Assembly (NCBI GenBank): GCA_035655455.1
Contig: DASRUL010000006.1
Span: 1-48,609, forward strand
DNA length: 48,609 nt
Reading direction: 5' to 3'
DNA from: JAHFKM01 sp035655455
GTDB taxonomy: Archaea > Nanobdellota > Nanobdellia > SCGC-AAA011-G17 > GW2011-AR18
Every line of letters starts with the position of its first letter. Positions within the stretch are counted from its first letter, which is position 1. Under the pieces are notes generated by a model, which saw nothing but the letters and a program-made list of their open reading frames with translations, was not told where the DNA came from and made no database searches. Below, in pieces: positions 33,515 to 42,488 of this stretch. A program made the position numbers and the translations under genes.

Positions 33515-33841
33515 ATGGGAAAAAAGACTGATACAGACCCTCTTCTAAAAAAAATCGACCAGCTCCTTCAAGCTATGCATGAGCGTGAACAGGCGACTAA
33601 CAAACTCATCGAGCGCGCAGACAGCATATTTTCACTCTTTGAAGAAGCAAGCAAGCATGTCGCAGAGGCGCAAAGCACAGAAGAAAAAATCAGAACACTC
33701 TCTATAAAACTCGAAGCACTCCTCGACCAAAACAAAACCATCGCACAAGGCCTCATCCTCCTCGAAAAATACGTGCGCGGCAAAACAAGACTCGAACCAG
33801 CGCTCGGCACCATAAAAACACAATCATTCTCAAGCCCCTAA
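33515..33841 (+). CDS. coiled-coil protein paired with secretion-ATPase-like gene
   Basis: The 108-residue protein is almost all helix, with heptad-like repeats (LLKKIDQLLQAMHEREQATN; EEKIRTLSIKLEALLDQNKT) and a distinctive end, AQGLILLEKYVRGK. The ATG at 33515 lies about 25 nt after a TATA-like CTTTTTATAG. It ends 2 nt before the next gene, so the two form an operon. Some archaellum accessory proteins have this look, but the assignment is inference. Confidence 0.65.
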   Translation: MGKKTDTDPLLKKIDQLLQAMHEREQATNKLIERADSIFSLFEEASKHVAEAQSTEEKIRTLSIKLEALLDQNKTIAQGLILLEKYVRGKTRLEPALGTIKTQSFSSP

Positions 33842-33843
33842 CA

Positions 33844-34686
33844 ATGATACAAGAACCACACTTTCTTGTTGACGAATATCTTCTCCAAGAGATTGACGAG
33901 CTAAAAGACGTTGCGAAAGCACTTGGAAAAAAACACTCACCAGAAAACGACCGCTCCCTCTTTTTATGGAACTTCACCAACGCCCTCTTCCACGCATACC
34001 TCACCAAAAAACAAACACACAACCAAACGCAAGAAGAAGAAAAAAACATCCTGAAAAAAGAACTAGAAAAAAAGAAAAAAGAATTACTTACCAAATTAGA
34101 AGGCTTAAAACACGCAGAAAATCCACTTGGAAAAAAACTTGTGTTCTCCAAAGTAACCAAGAATCCTCTCGTCTCGTCCTCAATCAAAGAAGACACCTAC
34201 ACCGTGACAGAACCCCCACTCACGCAAGAAGAACAAAAAACACTTTCTCTTCTTCAAGAACAAATCAAACCACAACAACTCTTGAACACGGAAGAAACAA
34301 AAAAAGCTGTCTTTCAGGAACTCCAAAAGCACAACCTTCCCCCTTCTGAAGAGGCCTTCGACCGCCTCAGATACTACCTTGTCAGGGACCTCACCAAACT
34401 CGGAAAAATCTCACCACTGCTGGAAGACCCAAAAATAGAAGAAGTCGTATGCACCTCAGCAGGAGAAAAACTCACGGTGAAATACGACGGGAAAGAACTC
34501 TTCACCAACATCACCTTTGGCTCAGATGAAGACTTAAACATGTTCATTACCCACCTCTCAACACTCACCAAAGGCACAGTTTCTCCTGAACACCCCTTCC
34601 TCAACGCAACCTTCGACGGCTTTGAAATCCAGGCTTCCCTTGGCGCTGAACACGTTTCAGGAAGGTTCGTGATTGTGAGAAAATGA
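33844..34686 (+). CDS. secretion ATPase N-domain without ATPase domain
   Basis: The 280-residue protein has a charged helical first half (KKELEKKKKELLTKLEGLKH). The C-terminal 120 residues resemble the N-domain of archaeal type IV pilus/archaellum ATPases: YYLVRDLTKLGKISPLLEDP, VVCTSAGEKLTVKYDG and NATFDGFEIQASLGAEHVSG. It stops at FVIVRK, just where the Walker-A-bearing ATPase domain should begin. No Walker motif follows in any frame before the next gene. It is either a natural single-domain partner or a truncation. Confidence 0.65.
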   Translation: MIQEPHFLVDEYLLQEIDELKDVAKALGKKHSPENDRSLFLWNFTNALFHAYLTKKQTHNQTQEEEKNILKKELEKKKKELLTKLEGLKHAENPLGKKLVFSKVTKNPLVSSSIKEDTYTVTEPPLTQEEQKTLSLLQEQIKPQQLLNTEETKKAVFQELQKHNLPPSEEAFDRLRYYLVRDLTKLGKISPLLEDPKIEEVVCTSAGEKLTVKYDGKELFTNITFGSDEDLNMFITHLSTLTKGTVSPEHPFLNATFDGFEIQASLGAEHVSGRFVIVRK

Positions 34687-34777
34687 TCACCTTCCAACCT
34701 CAAGGGATTAAAGGGCTTCTTTCTCCTCCGCTTTCTCGACTCAAAAACACCTTGCACCCAGGAAAAACATTCAACGC

Positions 34778-35269
34778 TCATTCAGGCCCACCAACAAGCT
34801 TGATGTACTCAGGATTACTCAAAAAATCCTCTTTCCGCACCTCCTCAAGAATGTAATGAATCTTCTTCTCCTCAATCACAAACTGCCTCTCCAAACTCTC
34901 TACAAAATCCTCAACCTGCTTCAACTCCCTAAAAATCCCCTCAACCAAATAATCATACCCATTCGTTATGCGGTAACATGTATTCACATGCTTATCCTTC
35001 AGCATGACTTCACGCGCCCTCTCCTTATCCTCACTCTTAATCCTCAAAAGAATCGTCGCCCTCGTCGTGAAGCCAATCTTAGAAAAATCAATAAGACACG
35101 TGTTCTTCGTAATAAGACCCAGCTCATACGATTTTATCTTATCATAAATCGTCGACACAGGAATCGAAATCCTCCTGCTCATCCTCGTCAGGCTTTCCCT
35201 TGAATTTCTCCGCAGCGTCGCAAGAATCAGCAGCTCCCTTTGCGTCAGCATGGCTCTTCTCATTTTCAT
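34778..35269 (-). CDS. Lrp/AsnC-type transcription regulator
   Basis: The 163-residue protein has an N-terminal winged HTH (LTRMSRRISIPVSTIYDKIK) and a C-terminal RAM-like ligand domain (TTRATILLRI; VNTCYRITNGYDYLVEGIF). It likely binds its own promoter and others as a dimer or octamer. A TATA box (CTATAAATCA) near 35297-35306 fits a leaderless start at 35269; the in-frame ATG at 35293 is too close to the TATA. It is divergent from the PhoU-like gene. Confidence 0.85.
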   Translation of the reverse strand: MKMRRAMLTQRELLILATLRRNSRESLTRMSRRISIPVSTIYDKIKSYELGLITKNTCLIDFSKIGFTTRATILLRIKSEDKERAREVMLKDKHVNTCYRITNGYDYLVEGIFRELKQVEDFVESLERQFVIEEKKIHYILEEVRKEDFLSNPEYIKLVGGPE

Positions 35270-35377
35270 CACAGAAGGAGTATGGAGAGACAATGATTTA
35301 TAGATGATTCTTACATTCTATATACTACCTTATAACTCTTGGAAACCCTTATATAAGCTTCTTCACAATCCCCAACG

Positions 35378-36295
35378 ATGAAACGCAGCGTCATCCAACT
35401 CGCAGGAAAAACCTTCGTCGTCTCCTTGCCAAGCGCATGGGTCAAGAAGCACGACATCAAGAAAGGAGAAGAATTAGACTTTGAAGAACGCGAAGAAGGC
35501 CTTCTCATCCGCAGAGAAACTCCAGCACACTCTGGAAAAATTACCCTCGACGGAAGAACCCTCAACAAGCGCGCGTTAAAATTCGCGCTTGCAGGCTTAC
35601 ACAAATATGGCTATGACGAGATTGAGGTCCTCTACAGCAAGAAAGAATCGTTAGACCTCATCGAAGATTTAGTAAAGAACCTCTTTGTCGGCTTTGTCGT
35701 CCTCGACCAATCCCCAAAAAAATGCTTGCTAAAATCCGTGTCCACTCCAGTTCCATCAGAATTTGACGCAACCCTGCGAAGAGCGTTTTTAGTCACACTC
35801 TCGCTTGGAACATCCGCCCTCGAAAATATCACACAAGGAAATTTTAAAGAACTCAACAACTTGATAAAACTCGAGGAAACCAACAACCAGCTGACAAACT
35901 TCTGCCAGAGAATCCTCAATAAAGTCCCAACCACACAAAAGAATCTTTTCCGCTACGTCATTGCCTGGAACCTCGGAAAGATCGCAGACGAATACAAATA
36001 CGCCTGCCAACAACTTGCTTCCTGCAAACAACCCCTCAGCACCGACATCCTGGACGTCTTCAAACAAGTGAACGAGTATTTCTCTAAATACTACCACCTC
36101 CTTTACAAGTTCAACATTGAAATGTTAAATGAGCTTGCAGAGGAAAGGATAACAATCGAGGAAAAAATGAAAATTTTAAAATTGAAGAATGATCATGAGA
36201 AGCTTTTGTTGAACTATCTTTTCGCTATCTTGATGAAGACCACTGATTTCTCAACATCGTTCTTTGTTTTGCACCATCAGAGTCCTGAACCCTAA
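35378..36295 (+). CDS. AbrB-PhoU-like regulator
   Basis: The 305-residue protein begins with an AbrB-type swapped hairpin (SVIQLAGKTFVVSLPSAWVK, then KGEELDFEE) and continues with PhoU-like helices (SLGTSALENITQGNFKELNN and later helices). In archaea this fusion is annotated as a phosphate-uptake regulator. A TATA-like CTTATATAAGC lies about 30 nt upstream. Its last 45 nt overlap the 3' end of the convergent kinase-like gene. No phosphate transporter is nearby. Confidence 0.85.
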   Translation: MKRSVIQLAGKTFVVSLPSAWVKKHDIKKGEELDFEEREEGLLIRRETPAHSGKITLDGRTLNKRALKFALAGLHKYGYDEIEVLYSKKESLDLIEDLVKNLFVGFVVLDQSPKKCLLKSVSTPVPSEFDATLRRAFLVTLSLGTSALENITQGNFKELNNLIKLEETNNQLTNFCQRILNKVPTTQKNLFRYVIAWNLGKIADEYKYACQQLASCKQPLSTDILDVFKQVNEYFSKYYHLLYKFNIEMLNELAEERITIEEKMKILKLKNDHEKLLLNYLFAILMKTTDFSTSFFVLHHQSPEP

Positions 36296-37990
36296 GTACA
36301 ACTGCACATACTCCCCTCTAAAACGCTGATAATACTCCTGATGCTCTTTTTTGATCGCGTAAATCGCATTCCTCGCACCCTTAAGAAAGAGCCTTCTCTC
36401 CACCTGCCTGTCTTTCCTACCCCTCATCCCGGCATTCCTGCTGACGCCAATATGAATCCTCGCATTCTGGTATCTTAAATTAAAACCTTCCTTGTCAGTT
36501 ATTTTTTTCTCGCTGTGTCGGTTGTACTGCCGCAGATAATGCTCAATAATCTCTTGTTTTTCCTCTTTTCCAAGCGTATGGGCATAGTCCATAAGATTCA
36601 CAAGATCAACCTCCTGAGGAATCTGCCTTGTTTTCTCACAATCCAGAACCCCTATTTGGCCATTATCCCCATAAATCCAGTTTTCCGCATGGCCATCCTT
36701 ATAATAAACAAAGGTTGTCGCCTTGAGCGCTTCTTCGACAGGAGCGTAAGCTTTTTTGAAACGCTGTCTTGTTCTTTCGTCAATTTCCGGAATGCTCAGC
36801 CTTTCTTCAAAGAGTTCCCTCAAGTTTTCTTGTGGTCCAGCTTTTTCTTTAGGAAATCTCGCATGGATGACCCCGAGAATGTCCGCAATCGGTTTAAGAA
36901 GGGGTTTATACTCTTCACCTTTTTTAATCATTTCATAGAGCGTTTTTCCCGGCTCTCTTCTCACGACCAACAAAGGTTTTCCTTCTCTTTCCACCTCCGC
37001 AACAGGCTTTGAAACGAAGTAACCTTTGTACTTCCCAACAATACCCTGAACACGCTCTGTTGTCTCTCTCTCTTCTTCAAGAACATTGCTTTCCTTGAGA
37101 AGAAACATCTCTTCGATAATTCCACCCGATCTTATTCTGTAAACTTTATTCTTGCTTTCAGAAATTTGGTAGCACTCTTCTAATGGAAGATCATGCGCAA
37201 GACCATCCCAAAGCATTCTTCTCATCTGATCCCATTCTGGACGGATCGCATTTGCCCCATCAAAAACCTCTTCAAGCAGCTCTGCTGCAAAAAGCCTCTC
37301 TTCCAAAGAGGAACGTGGATCTTCAACAGTTTTGCGAATGTTTTCTATCGCATCATCATTCCAACCCAACAAGTAGTTCAGAAGTCCCCGATCGAGAGGA
37401 TGAATTGGATTTTCTGATTGATCTTCCAATGTATCCTTTGCTGTAAAGGCTGTAAAGATATTTGGTTTGTAATTTATTCTCTGAAATGTTCGCAAAATAT
37501 CTCTCAGTTGAAAAAATGAGACTTGTCTATTTTTGAGAGCAGAGTAATACCTTAAAATGGGAGTAAGAAGACTGTTCGGAAACGCCTCTTCGGCAATTCG
37601 TAGCTCATCAAACCACCCAGGATCATCTTTTAGAGCCTTGTAAGAGGCTTTTATCCATGCCTTCGTATAAACATAGTAATCCGCTTTTTTCAATTTTGGA
37701 AATTTTGACAAGGTCACTTTCTTCTTTTTCTTCAGCATCCCTCTTTTTGGAAGCCTTTTGTAAGCGATCTTCATTCTTTGTAGTGCTACACCTGCCGTCT
37801 TTGCCGTTGCATAACCTACTAAGGGTCCGCAAAAAAGAATCGCCCATGCTCCCCAGCGCCAGTCCTTGTAAGAATCCCAAGGAAATAGACTAGCCCACCA
37901 CGCCGTAAATCCAAACAAGATTGTCGTGCTCGCGTTCAAGGGCCATTTCCTTAACGTGTTGACGATCGATTCTAGGTTTTTTCCCATCAT
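36251..37990 (-). CDS. membrane-anchored APH-like phosphotransferase
   Basis: The 579-residue protein has two hydrophobic segments near the N-terminus (STTILFGFTAWWASLF; WGAWAILFCGPLVGYATA), a basic linker, a helical TPR-like region, and a C-terminal kinase-fold domain. The kinase part shows VSKPVAEVEREGKPLLVVR, the catalytic loop VYYKDGHAENWIYG and the metal loop GVLDCEKT, as in aminoglycoside/choline phosphotransferases. The substrate is unknown. The first in-frame ATG is at 37990; a TATA-like TTAATAAAAATT lies about 25 nt upstream. Confidence 0.75.
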   Translation of the reverse strand: MMGKNLESIVNTLRKWPLNASTTILFGFTAWWASLFPWDSYKDWRWGAWAILFCGPLVGYATAKTAGVALQRMKIAYKRLPKRGMLKKKKKVTLSKFPKLKKADYYVYTKAWIKASYKALKDDPGWFDELRIAEEAFPNSLLTPILRYYSALKNRQVSFFQLRDILRTFQRINYKPNIFTAFTAKDTLEDQSENPIHPLDRGLLNYLLGWNDDAIENIRKTVEDPRSSLEERLFAAELLEEVFDGANAIRPEWDQMRRMLWDGLAHDLPLEECYQISESKNKVYRIRSGGIIEEMFLLKESNVLEEERETTERVQGIVGKYKGYFVSKPVAEVEREGKPLLVVRREPGKTLYEMIKKGEEYKPLLKPIADILGVIHARFPKEKAGPQENLRELFEERLSIPEIDERTRQRFKKAYAPVEEALKATTFVYYKDGHAENWIYGDNGQIGVLDCEKTRQIPQEVDLVNLMDYAHTLGKEEKQEIIEHYLRQYNRHSEKKITDKEGFNLRYQNARIHIGVSRNAGMRGRKDRQVERRLFLKGARNAIYAIKKEHQEYYQRFRGEYVQLYLGFRTLMVQNKERC

Positions 37991-38038
37991 CCTTATTAAG
38001 ATCAAAATTTTTATTAACTTGCTTGTCTTAGAACCTGC

Positions 38039-38791
38039 ATGTTGAGATCATCATTTGTCTTTCTCCCAAGAGCTGGTTTAGCGACTGAAAAGAGGTTGTG
38101 GTCGTCGGGAATAAAGACATGGAACGATTTTTTGAACGCAAAACAACTCAAAGGTTTTTCTCCAGAAAAGAAGACGACATGCGACAAACTTTTAAGAGCA
38201 GCATCAAAAGCGCTCCTTGAGGGAGACGCAGCCTTCTTTCTCAAGCTCCCACCACGAGAACAATGGCGCCTTTATGCATCCTTCAAAGATGAAGCACTCT
38301 TCCTCGACATCGAAATCGGAAACACCAACAAAGACCTCATCCTCATCGGAATGAGCAACGGCCTTGACTTCACCTGGATGGTCAAAGGGATGAACCTTGA
38401 AAAAGAAACCTTCTTCAAAGAATTAAAAAAATATAAAATATTAATTACCTTTAACGGAGCAGCGTTCGATATCCCAGTTCTTGAGAGATATTTTAAAACC
38501 GCGATCACTCTTCCCCATATAGACCTTAAACACTGCTGTCTCAAACTCTGCCTCAAAGGGGGATTGAAAGAAGTCGAACGCGTTTTAAACCTGAAACGGC
38601 CAGCGTCCCTGTACGGAAACCCAAGCGACGCATGGCGCGCCTTCCACGCATCAGGAGACAGAGAATATTTGGACGCGCTTCTCAAGTACAATGAAGAAGA
38701 TGTCCTCAATTTGAAACCAATCGCTGACTTTTGCTTTCAAAAACTAAAAGAAAAATTAATAAGCCCCTACATCAAGAAACAAGGAGAATGA
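38039..38791 (+). CDS. RNase H-fold 3'-5' exonuclease (YprB-like)
   Basis: The 250-residue protein has a helical helix-hairpin-like N-terminus (LWSSGIKTWNDFLNAKQLKG) and a DEDD-type nuclease core: D90 and E92 in LFLDIEIGN, the FNGAAFD segment with D144, an Asp in LPHIDLKH, and the final YNEEDVLNL. This matches the RNase H-like domain family found in YprB and archaeal relatives, likely acting on DNA or RNA ends. The stop overlaps the next start by ATGA. Confidence 0.85.
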   Translation: MLRSSFVFLPRAGLATEKRLWSSGIKTWNDFLNAKQLKGFSPEKKTTCDKLLRAASKALLEGDAAFFLKLPPREQWRLYASFKDEALFLDIEIGNTNKDLILIGMSNGLDFTWMVKGMNLEKETFFKELKKYKILITFNGAAFDIPVLERYFKTAITLPHIDLKHCCLKLCLKGGLKEVERVLNLKRPASLYGNPSDAWRAFHASGDREYLDALLKYNEEDVLNLKPIADFCFQKLKEKLISPYIKKQGE

Positions 38792-39096
38792 AACTCCTCC
38801 CTTCTTTCGCAAATTTCTTCAAAAAAAAGGAGCCTCTCACCCTCAACCAAATCAGAACCCTCGCCGCGCTGGAAATGGCAAGAGAAAATCACGGACTCCA
38901 AATCCTTCCAGGAAAAGAAAAAATCAAAGGATTACCTATGTACATGATCGCGCGCTTTCGAGGCGTGACCATCGCTCAGGTATTCAAAGACAGAGTCATT
39001 GAGCTTCCCCCGCTTCCAGAAGAAGAAAAACTCAGCCCAGAAGAAGTAATAAGAGTTGAAAACTTACTCCAAAAAATAAAAAAAGTGTGCCAATGA
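38788..39096 (+). CDS. hypothetical protein coupled to exonuclease
   Basis: This 102-residue protein starts at the ATGA overlap with the exonuclease gene and has GGAG 3 nt upstream. It is a small mixed helix/strand protein (LTLNQIRTLAALEMARENHG; IARFRGVTIAQVFKDRVIEL) with an acidic helical end. No recognised family. Its tight coupling suggests it works with the nuclease. Confidence 0.65.
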   Translation: MKLLPSFANFFKKKEPLTLNQIRTLAALEMARENHGLQILPGKEKIKGLPMYMIARFRGVTIAQVFKDRVIELPPLPEEEKLSPEEVIRVENLLQKIKKVCQ

Positions 39097-39130
39097 AAAA
39101 ACCTTTAAACAAAAGAACACTTACCCATTG

Positions 39131-39763
39131 ATGCACCAACCAAGACCTCTCCTACAAAAATACAGACTTCTTAAACCTCTCCTCAAAAAACGCCTTTCAG
39201 AATTCAAACGCGCCCCCTCCTCCGGAAAAGAACATTTGTTCTCAGAATTATGCTTCTGCCTACTCACCCCCCAATCCAAAGCCCGCGCGTGCGACAACGC
39301 CATCCAAAACTTAAAACAATCAAGATTACTCTTTTCCGGAACAGAAGAAGAAATCAAAAAAGTACTTGTCGCTTCAGGAGTACGCTTCCACCACACCAAG
39401 GCGAAACGCATCGTTGAAGCGAGAAAGATCCTTGGAAACAACATGATTAAAACCTGCCTTGCAACAGATCCGTTTATATCAAGAGAACTAATCATCAAAA
39501 ATGTGAAAGGATTGGGGTACAAGGAAAGCTCCCACTTCCTCAGAAACATCGGCCACGCAGAAGGCCTCGCAATCCTCGACAGGCACATCCTGAAAAACAT
39601 GAAAAAATACGGGGCCGTTACCTCCCTGCCAAAGACACTCACAAGAAAAAAATACCTTCACCTCGAGAAAAAAATGCACGGCCTCTCAGAAAAGATAGGA
39701 ATACCCGCAGCGGAACTCGACCTCGTCTTCTGGTCTGAAGAAACAGGAGAAGTTTTCAAATAA
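39131..39763 (+). CDS. ogg: 8-oxoguanine DNA glycosylase/lyase, Ogg2 type
   Basis: The 210-residue protein has the archaeal Ogg2 pattern: LFSELCFCLLTPQSKA, ASGVRFHHTKAKRI, the helix-hairpin-helix KNVKGLGYKESSHFLRNIGH with catalytic K131, and D150 in AILDRHIL. It excises 8-oxoguanine and nicks the abasic site in base-excision repair. The ATG at 39131 follows a TTG; I take the ATG. Confidence 0.93.
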   Translation: MHQPRPLLQKYRLLKPLLKKRLSEFKRAPSSGKEHLFSELCFCLLTPQSKARACDNAIQNLKQSRLLFSGTEEEIKKVLVASGVRFHHTKAKRIVEARKILGNNMIKTCLATDPFISRELIIKNVKGLGYKESSHFLRNIGHAEGLAILDRHILKNMKKYGAVTSLPKTLTRKKYLHLEKKMHGLSEKIGIPAAELDLVFWSEETGEVFK

Positions 39764-39824
39764 TTTTCAATCACAAAGTATTTAAGAAAGATCCATCAAA
39801 TCTGAAACCAAGAAGGTGAATCTC

Positions 39825-39911
39825 ATGAAGGCTGGAAAAAAGAAGTCGCACGCGAACATCGGAAAAACAAAATCCAAAAAAAACAAACCAAAAGTATGCA
39901 AGTTTTGCTGA
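39825..39911 (+). CDS. 28-residue Lys-rich peptide ending in CKFC
   Basis: The ATG at 39825 is preceded by GGTGA (39815-39819) at 5 nt spacing and by a TATA-like GTATTTAAG at about 39778-39786. The peptide is very basic (AGKKKSHANIGKTKSKKNKP) and ends V-C-K-F-C, a CxxC that could bind zinc with a partner or hold a disulfide. It lies between Ogg2 and Nudix. A nucleic-acid-binding role is inference. Confidence 0.5.
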   Translation: MKAGKKKSHANIGKTKSKKNKPKVCKFC

Positions 39912-39946
39912 ATCACAATCGAATTTTCCCAAGCAAACATCCCCTT

Positions 39947-40354
39947 ATGAAACCACTACAAACCGTCGCCGCAATTCTCATAAGAAACCACAAAGTTTTA
40001 TTCGTCAAGAGAAATAATGAGCCGTTCAAAAAATTCTGGTGCCTTCCAGGAGGCCATATTAATCCTGGAGAATTCCCAAAGGAAGCAGTCATCCGAGAAA
40101 TAAAAGAAGAAACAAACCTTGACTTCATTCCCACATTTTTAGAAAAAAATGAAGAGCATTTTCCAGAAATAAATTGGCACGCAAGAGTGAGCGTTTTTTC
40201 AGGAACATTCTCAGGAGTTTTAAAAAATAAGAATCAAGAGGTCAATGACGCGAGATGGTTCTCAAAACAAGAAATAAAAAACCTGAAGATCGCATTCAAC
40301 CACCAAGATCTTCTTGAGAAATATCTTGTTAAACATGATGTTCAAAAAAAATGA
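39947..40354 (+). CDS. Nudix hydrolase
   Basis: A 135-residue Nudix protein. The box is GGHINPGEFPKEAVIREIKEET, matching Gx5Ex7REUXEEXGU closely (the second half NL replaces GU). It probably hydrolyses a nucleoside diphosphate derivative; a MutT-like role cleaning 8-oxo-dGTP would fit the Ogg2 gene upstream but is inference. The ATG at 39947 gives the standard strand before the box. Confidence 0.88.
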   Translation: MKPLQTVAAILIRNHKVLFVKRNNEPFKKFWCLPGGHINPGEFPKEAVIREIKEETNLDFIPTFLEKNEEHFPEINWHARVSVFSGTFSGVLKNKNQEVNDARWFSKQEIKNLKIAFNHQDLLEKYLVKHDVQKK

Positions 40355-40411
40355 CCAACAGCTTTAAATAAGAAATTCTTCAGTCCTACGAAAGAAAAAG
40401 ATGTGATAAAA

Positions 40412-41479
40412 ATGCCTGAAAAAATTATCCAAAATTTTGAAGTCCGATACGCTGAAATTCTTGACAAAGAAGGAAGAATAGACAAGGCCTTGATGCCAAA
40501 AATCTCCCTTTCAACCATAAAAAAAATGTACGAAGCGATGATCCTTGGAAGATTATTCGACGCGAGAATGTTCAGACTCCAACGCCAAGGAAGACTCGGC
40601 ACGTTCGCACCCTCCAAAGGCCACGAGGCAATCCAAGTAGGAGCAGCCTTCGCACTCAAAAAAGAAGACTGGGTTGTCCCCTATTTCAGAGAGCATGTCA
40701 TCACCCATCTCCGCGGCGTCCCCATAGAAAACATCCTCCAATACTACGCGGGAGATGAACGAGGACACAGCTACAAAAAGGGGTGGAACGTGCTTCCAGT
40801 ATGCATTCCAGTGTCAACACAACTGCTCCACGCTGTCGGCTTAGCATGGGCCTTCAAAAAACAAAGGAAAAAAGCAGTCGTTCTCGCATTTCTCGGAGAC
40901 GGGGCAACCTCAGCAGGAGACTTTCACGAAGCGTTAAACTTTTCCTCAGTGTTTAATGTTCCAGTCGTCTTCATCTGCGAAAACAACCAATACGCAATCT
41001 CCGTCCCTGTCCAAAAACAAACAGCATCAACAACCCTCAGCCAGAAGGCAATAGCCTACGCCATCCCAAGCGTGAAACTAGACGGCAACGACCTTTTCGC
41101 AGTTTACAAAGAAGTCAAGAAGGCTATTGAAGGCGCGAGAAAAGGACTCGGACCAAGCTTCCTTGAATGTTTTACTTATAGACTCAGCGATCATACTACC
41201 TCTGATGACGCCTCCAAGTACCGATCAAAAAAAGAAGTAACATTCTGGGAGTCGCGTGATCCCATCATTAGAGTAAGAACCTATCTTGAACACCACAAGG
41301 TTTGGAATAAAAACAAAGAAGGCATTTTGTATAAGGCCTGCGAAAAAAAGATTGATACCGCAGTAAAAAAAGCAGAACACGTTTCTCCACCAAACGCTGA
41401 AGATATCTTCAAGTACACCTTCAAAGCATTAACCCAAGAATTACAAGAAGAAATGGAAGACCTCAAAAAAAATGGCTAA
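40412..41479 (+). CDS. pdhA: 2-oxoacid (pyruvate) dehydrogenase E1 alpha
   Basis: The 355-residue protein is a TPP-dependent E1 alpha subunit. The TPP motif runs from GDGATSAGDFHEALNF to ENNQYAIS, and the phosphorylation-loop region YRLSDHTTSDDASKYR is present. It decarboxylates a 2-oxoacid and passes the acyl group to a lipoyl protein. A GTG at 40403 is an alternative start; TATA-like CTTTAAATAAG lies about 40 nt upstream. It overlaps E1 beta by 8 nt. No E2 or E3 gene is in the window. Confidence 0.92.
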   Translation: MPEKIIQNFEVRYAEILDKEGRIDKALMPKISLSTIKKMYEAMILGRLFDARMFRLQRQGRLGTFAPSKGHEAIQVGAAFALKKEDWVVPYFREHVITHLRGVPIENILQYYAGDERGHSYKKGWNVLPVCIPVSTQLLHAVGLAWAFKKQRKKAVVLAFLGDGATSAGDFHEALNFSSVFNVPVVFICENNQYAISVPVQKQTASTTLSQKAIAYAIPSVKLDGNDLFAVYKEVKKAIEGARKGLGPSFLECFTYRLSDHTTSDDASKYRSKKEVTFWESRDPIIRVRTYLEHHKVWNKNKEGILYKACEKKIDTAVKKAEHVSPPNAEDIFKYTFKALTQELQEEMEDLKKNG

Positions 41480-42446
41480 ACTCACTATCATCGAAGCAGT
41501 CAACCTCGCACTCAAACAAGAAATGAAGAAAGACAAAACCGTCCTCGTTCTCGGGGAAGATATCGGCATTGACGGAGGAGTCTTCCGCGCGACAGAAGGG
41601 CTGCTCAAGAAATTCGGAGAAGAACGCGTCATCGACACCCCCCTCTCAGAATCAGGCATCATAGGAACTTCCATAGGATTAGCGCTTGGAGGATTCAAAC
41701 CTGTAGCAGAAATCCAGTTCGACGGATTTTTGTACCCAGCACTCGACCAGCTCATTTCCCACGCAGCGCGCTTCAGAACAAGATCACGGGGAACACTCTC
41801 CTGCCCTCTCGTTGTCAGAGCACCCTACTCTGGCGGCATCAGAGCCTTAGAACACCACTCAGAAAGCATGGAAGCGCTCTTCAGACATATTCCAGGACTA
41901 AAAGTCGTCATCCCATCAACACCCTACGACACAAAAGGATTATTACTTTCAGCAATCCGCGACCCAGACCCAGTCATTTTTTTAGAACCAAAAAGAATCT
42001 ACCGCGCCATCCGCGAAGACGTCCCAGAAAAAGAATACACGCTGCCTCTTGGAAAAGCAAACATCGTTCATGACGGAAGCGACATCACTGTCGTCTCTTA
42101 TGGCTCTTCAATGCACGAAACTAAAAAGGCTGTCGCAGAACTCGCATCTGATTTCAGCATAGAATTACTTGACTTGAGGACGATCAGCCCACTTGACGAT
42201 GAAACTGTTGTTGCTTCAGTAAAAAAAACAGGACGCTGCGCAATTGTGCATGAAGGACCGCGCTCGTGCGGAGTCGCCGCAGAACTCATCAGCAGAATCA
42301 ATGAAAAAGCCTTGTTAAGCCTAGAAGCCCCTATTGTCCGCGTCACAGGATTTGATACAATTATGCCTTTGTACAAATTAGAATGGAACTATTTACCCAC
42401 TGTCGAAAGGATCAAGAAAGGAATCCTTCAAGCGCTCTCCTTCTAA
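41472..42446 (+). CDS. pdhB: 2-oxoacid (pyruvate) dehydrogenase E1 beta
   Basis: The 324-residue protein is E1 beta, with VLVLGEDIGIDGGVFRATEG, DTPLSESGIIGTSIGLALGG, EIQFDGFLYPALDQ and the C-terminal transketolase fold (LLDLRTISPLDDETV; VTGFDTIMP). It forms the alpha2-beta2 tetramer with the upstream subunit, whose 3' end it overlaps by 8 nt. The substrate range (pyruvate or branched-chain oxoacids) cannot be told. Confidence 0.93.
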   Translation: MAKLTIIEAVNLALKQEMKKDKTVLVLGEDIGIDGGVFRATEGLLKKFGEERVIDTPLSESGIIGTSIGLALGGFKPVAEIQFDGFLYPALDQLISHAARFRTRSRGTLSCPLVVRAPYSGGIRALEHHSESMEALFRHIPGLKVVIPSTPYDTKGLLLSAIRDPDPVIFLEPKRIYRAIREDVPEKEYTLPLGKANIVHDGSDITVVSYGSSMHETKKAVAELASDFSIELLDLRTISPLDDETVVASVKKTGRCAIVHEGPRSCGVAAELISRINEKALLSLEAPIVRVTGFDTIMPLYKLEWNYLPTVERIKKGILQALSF

Positions 42447-42488
42447 AAAGTTTTATATTGACAGACGACGCTATTCCCTGCGATGGCC

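Noticed and set aside
34683..34860. Continuation of the secretion ATPase after 34686
   Set aside because: The overlapping ATGA frame is short, has no Walker motif and runs into the Lrp gene on the other strand.
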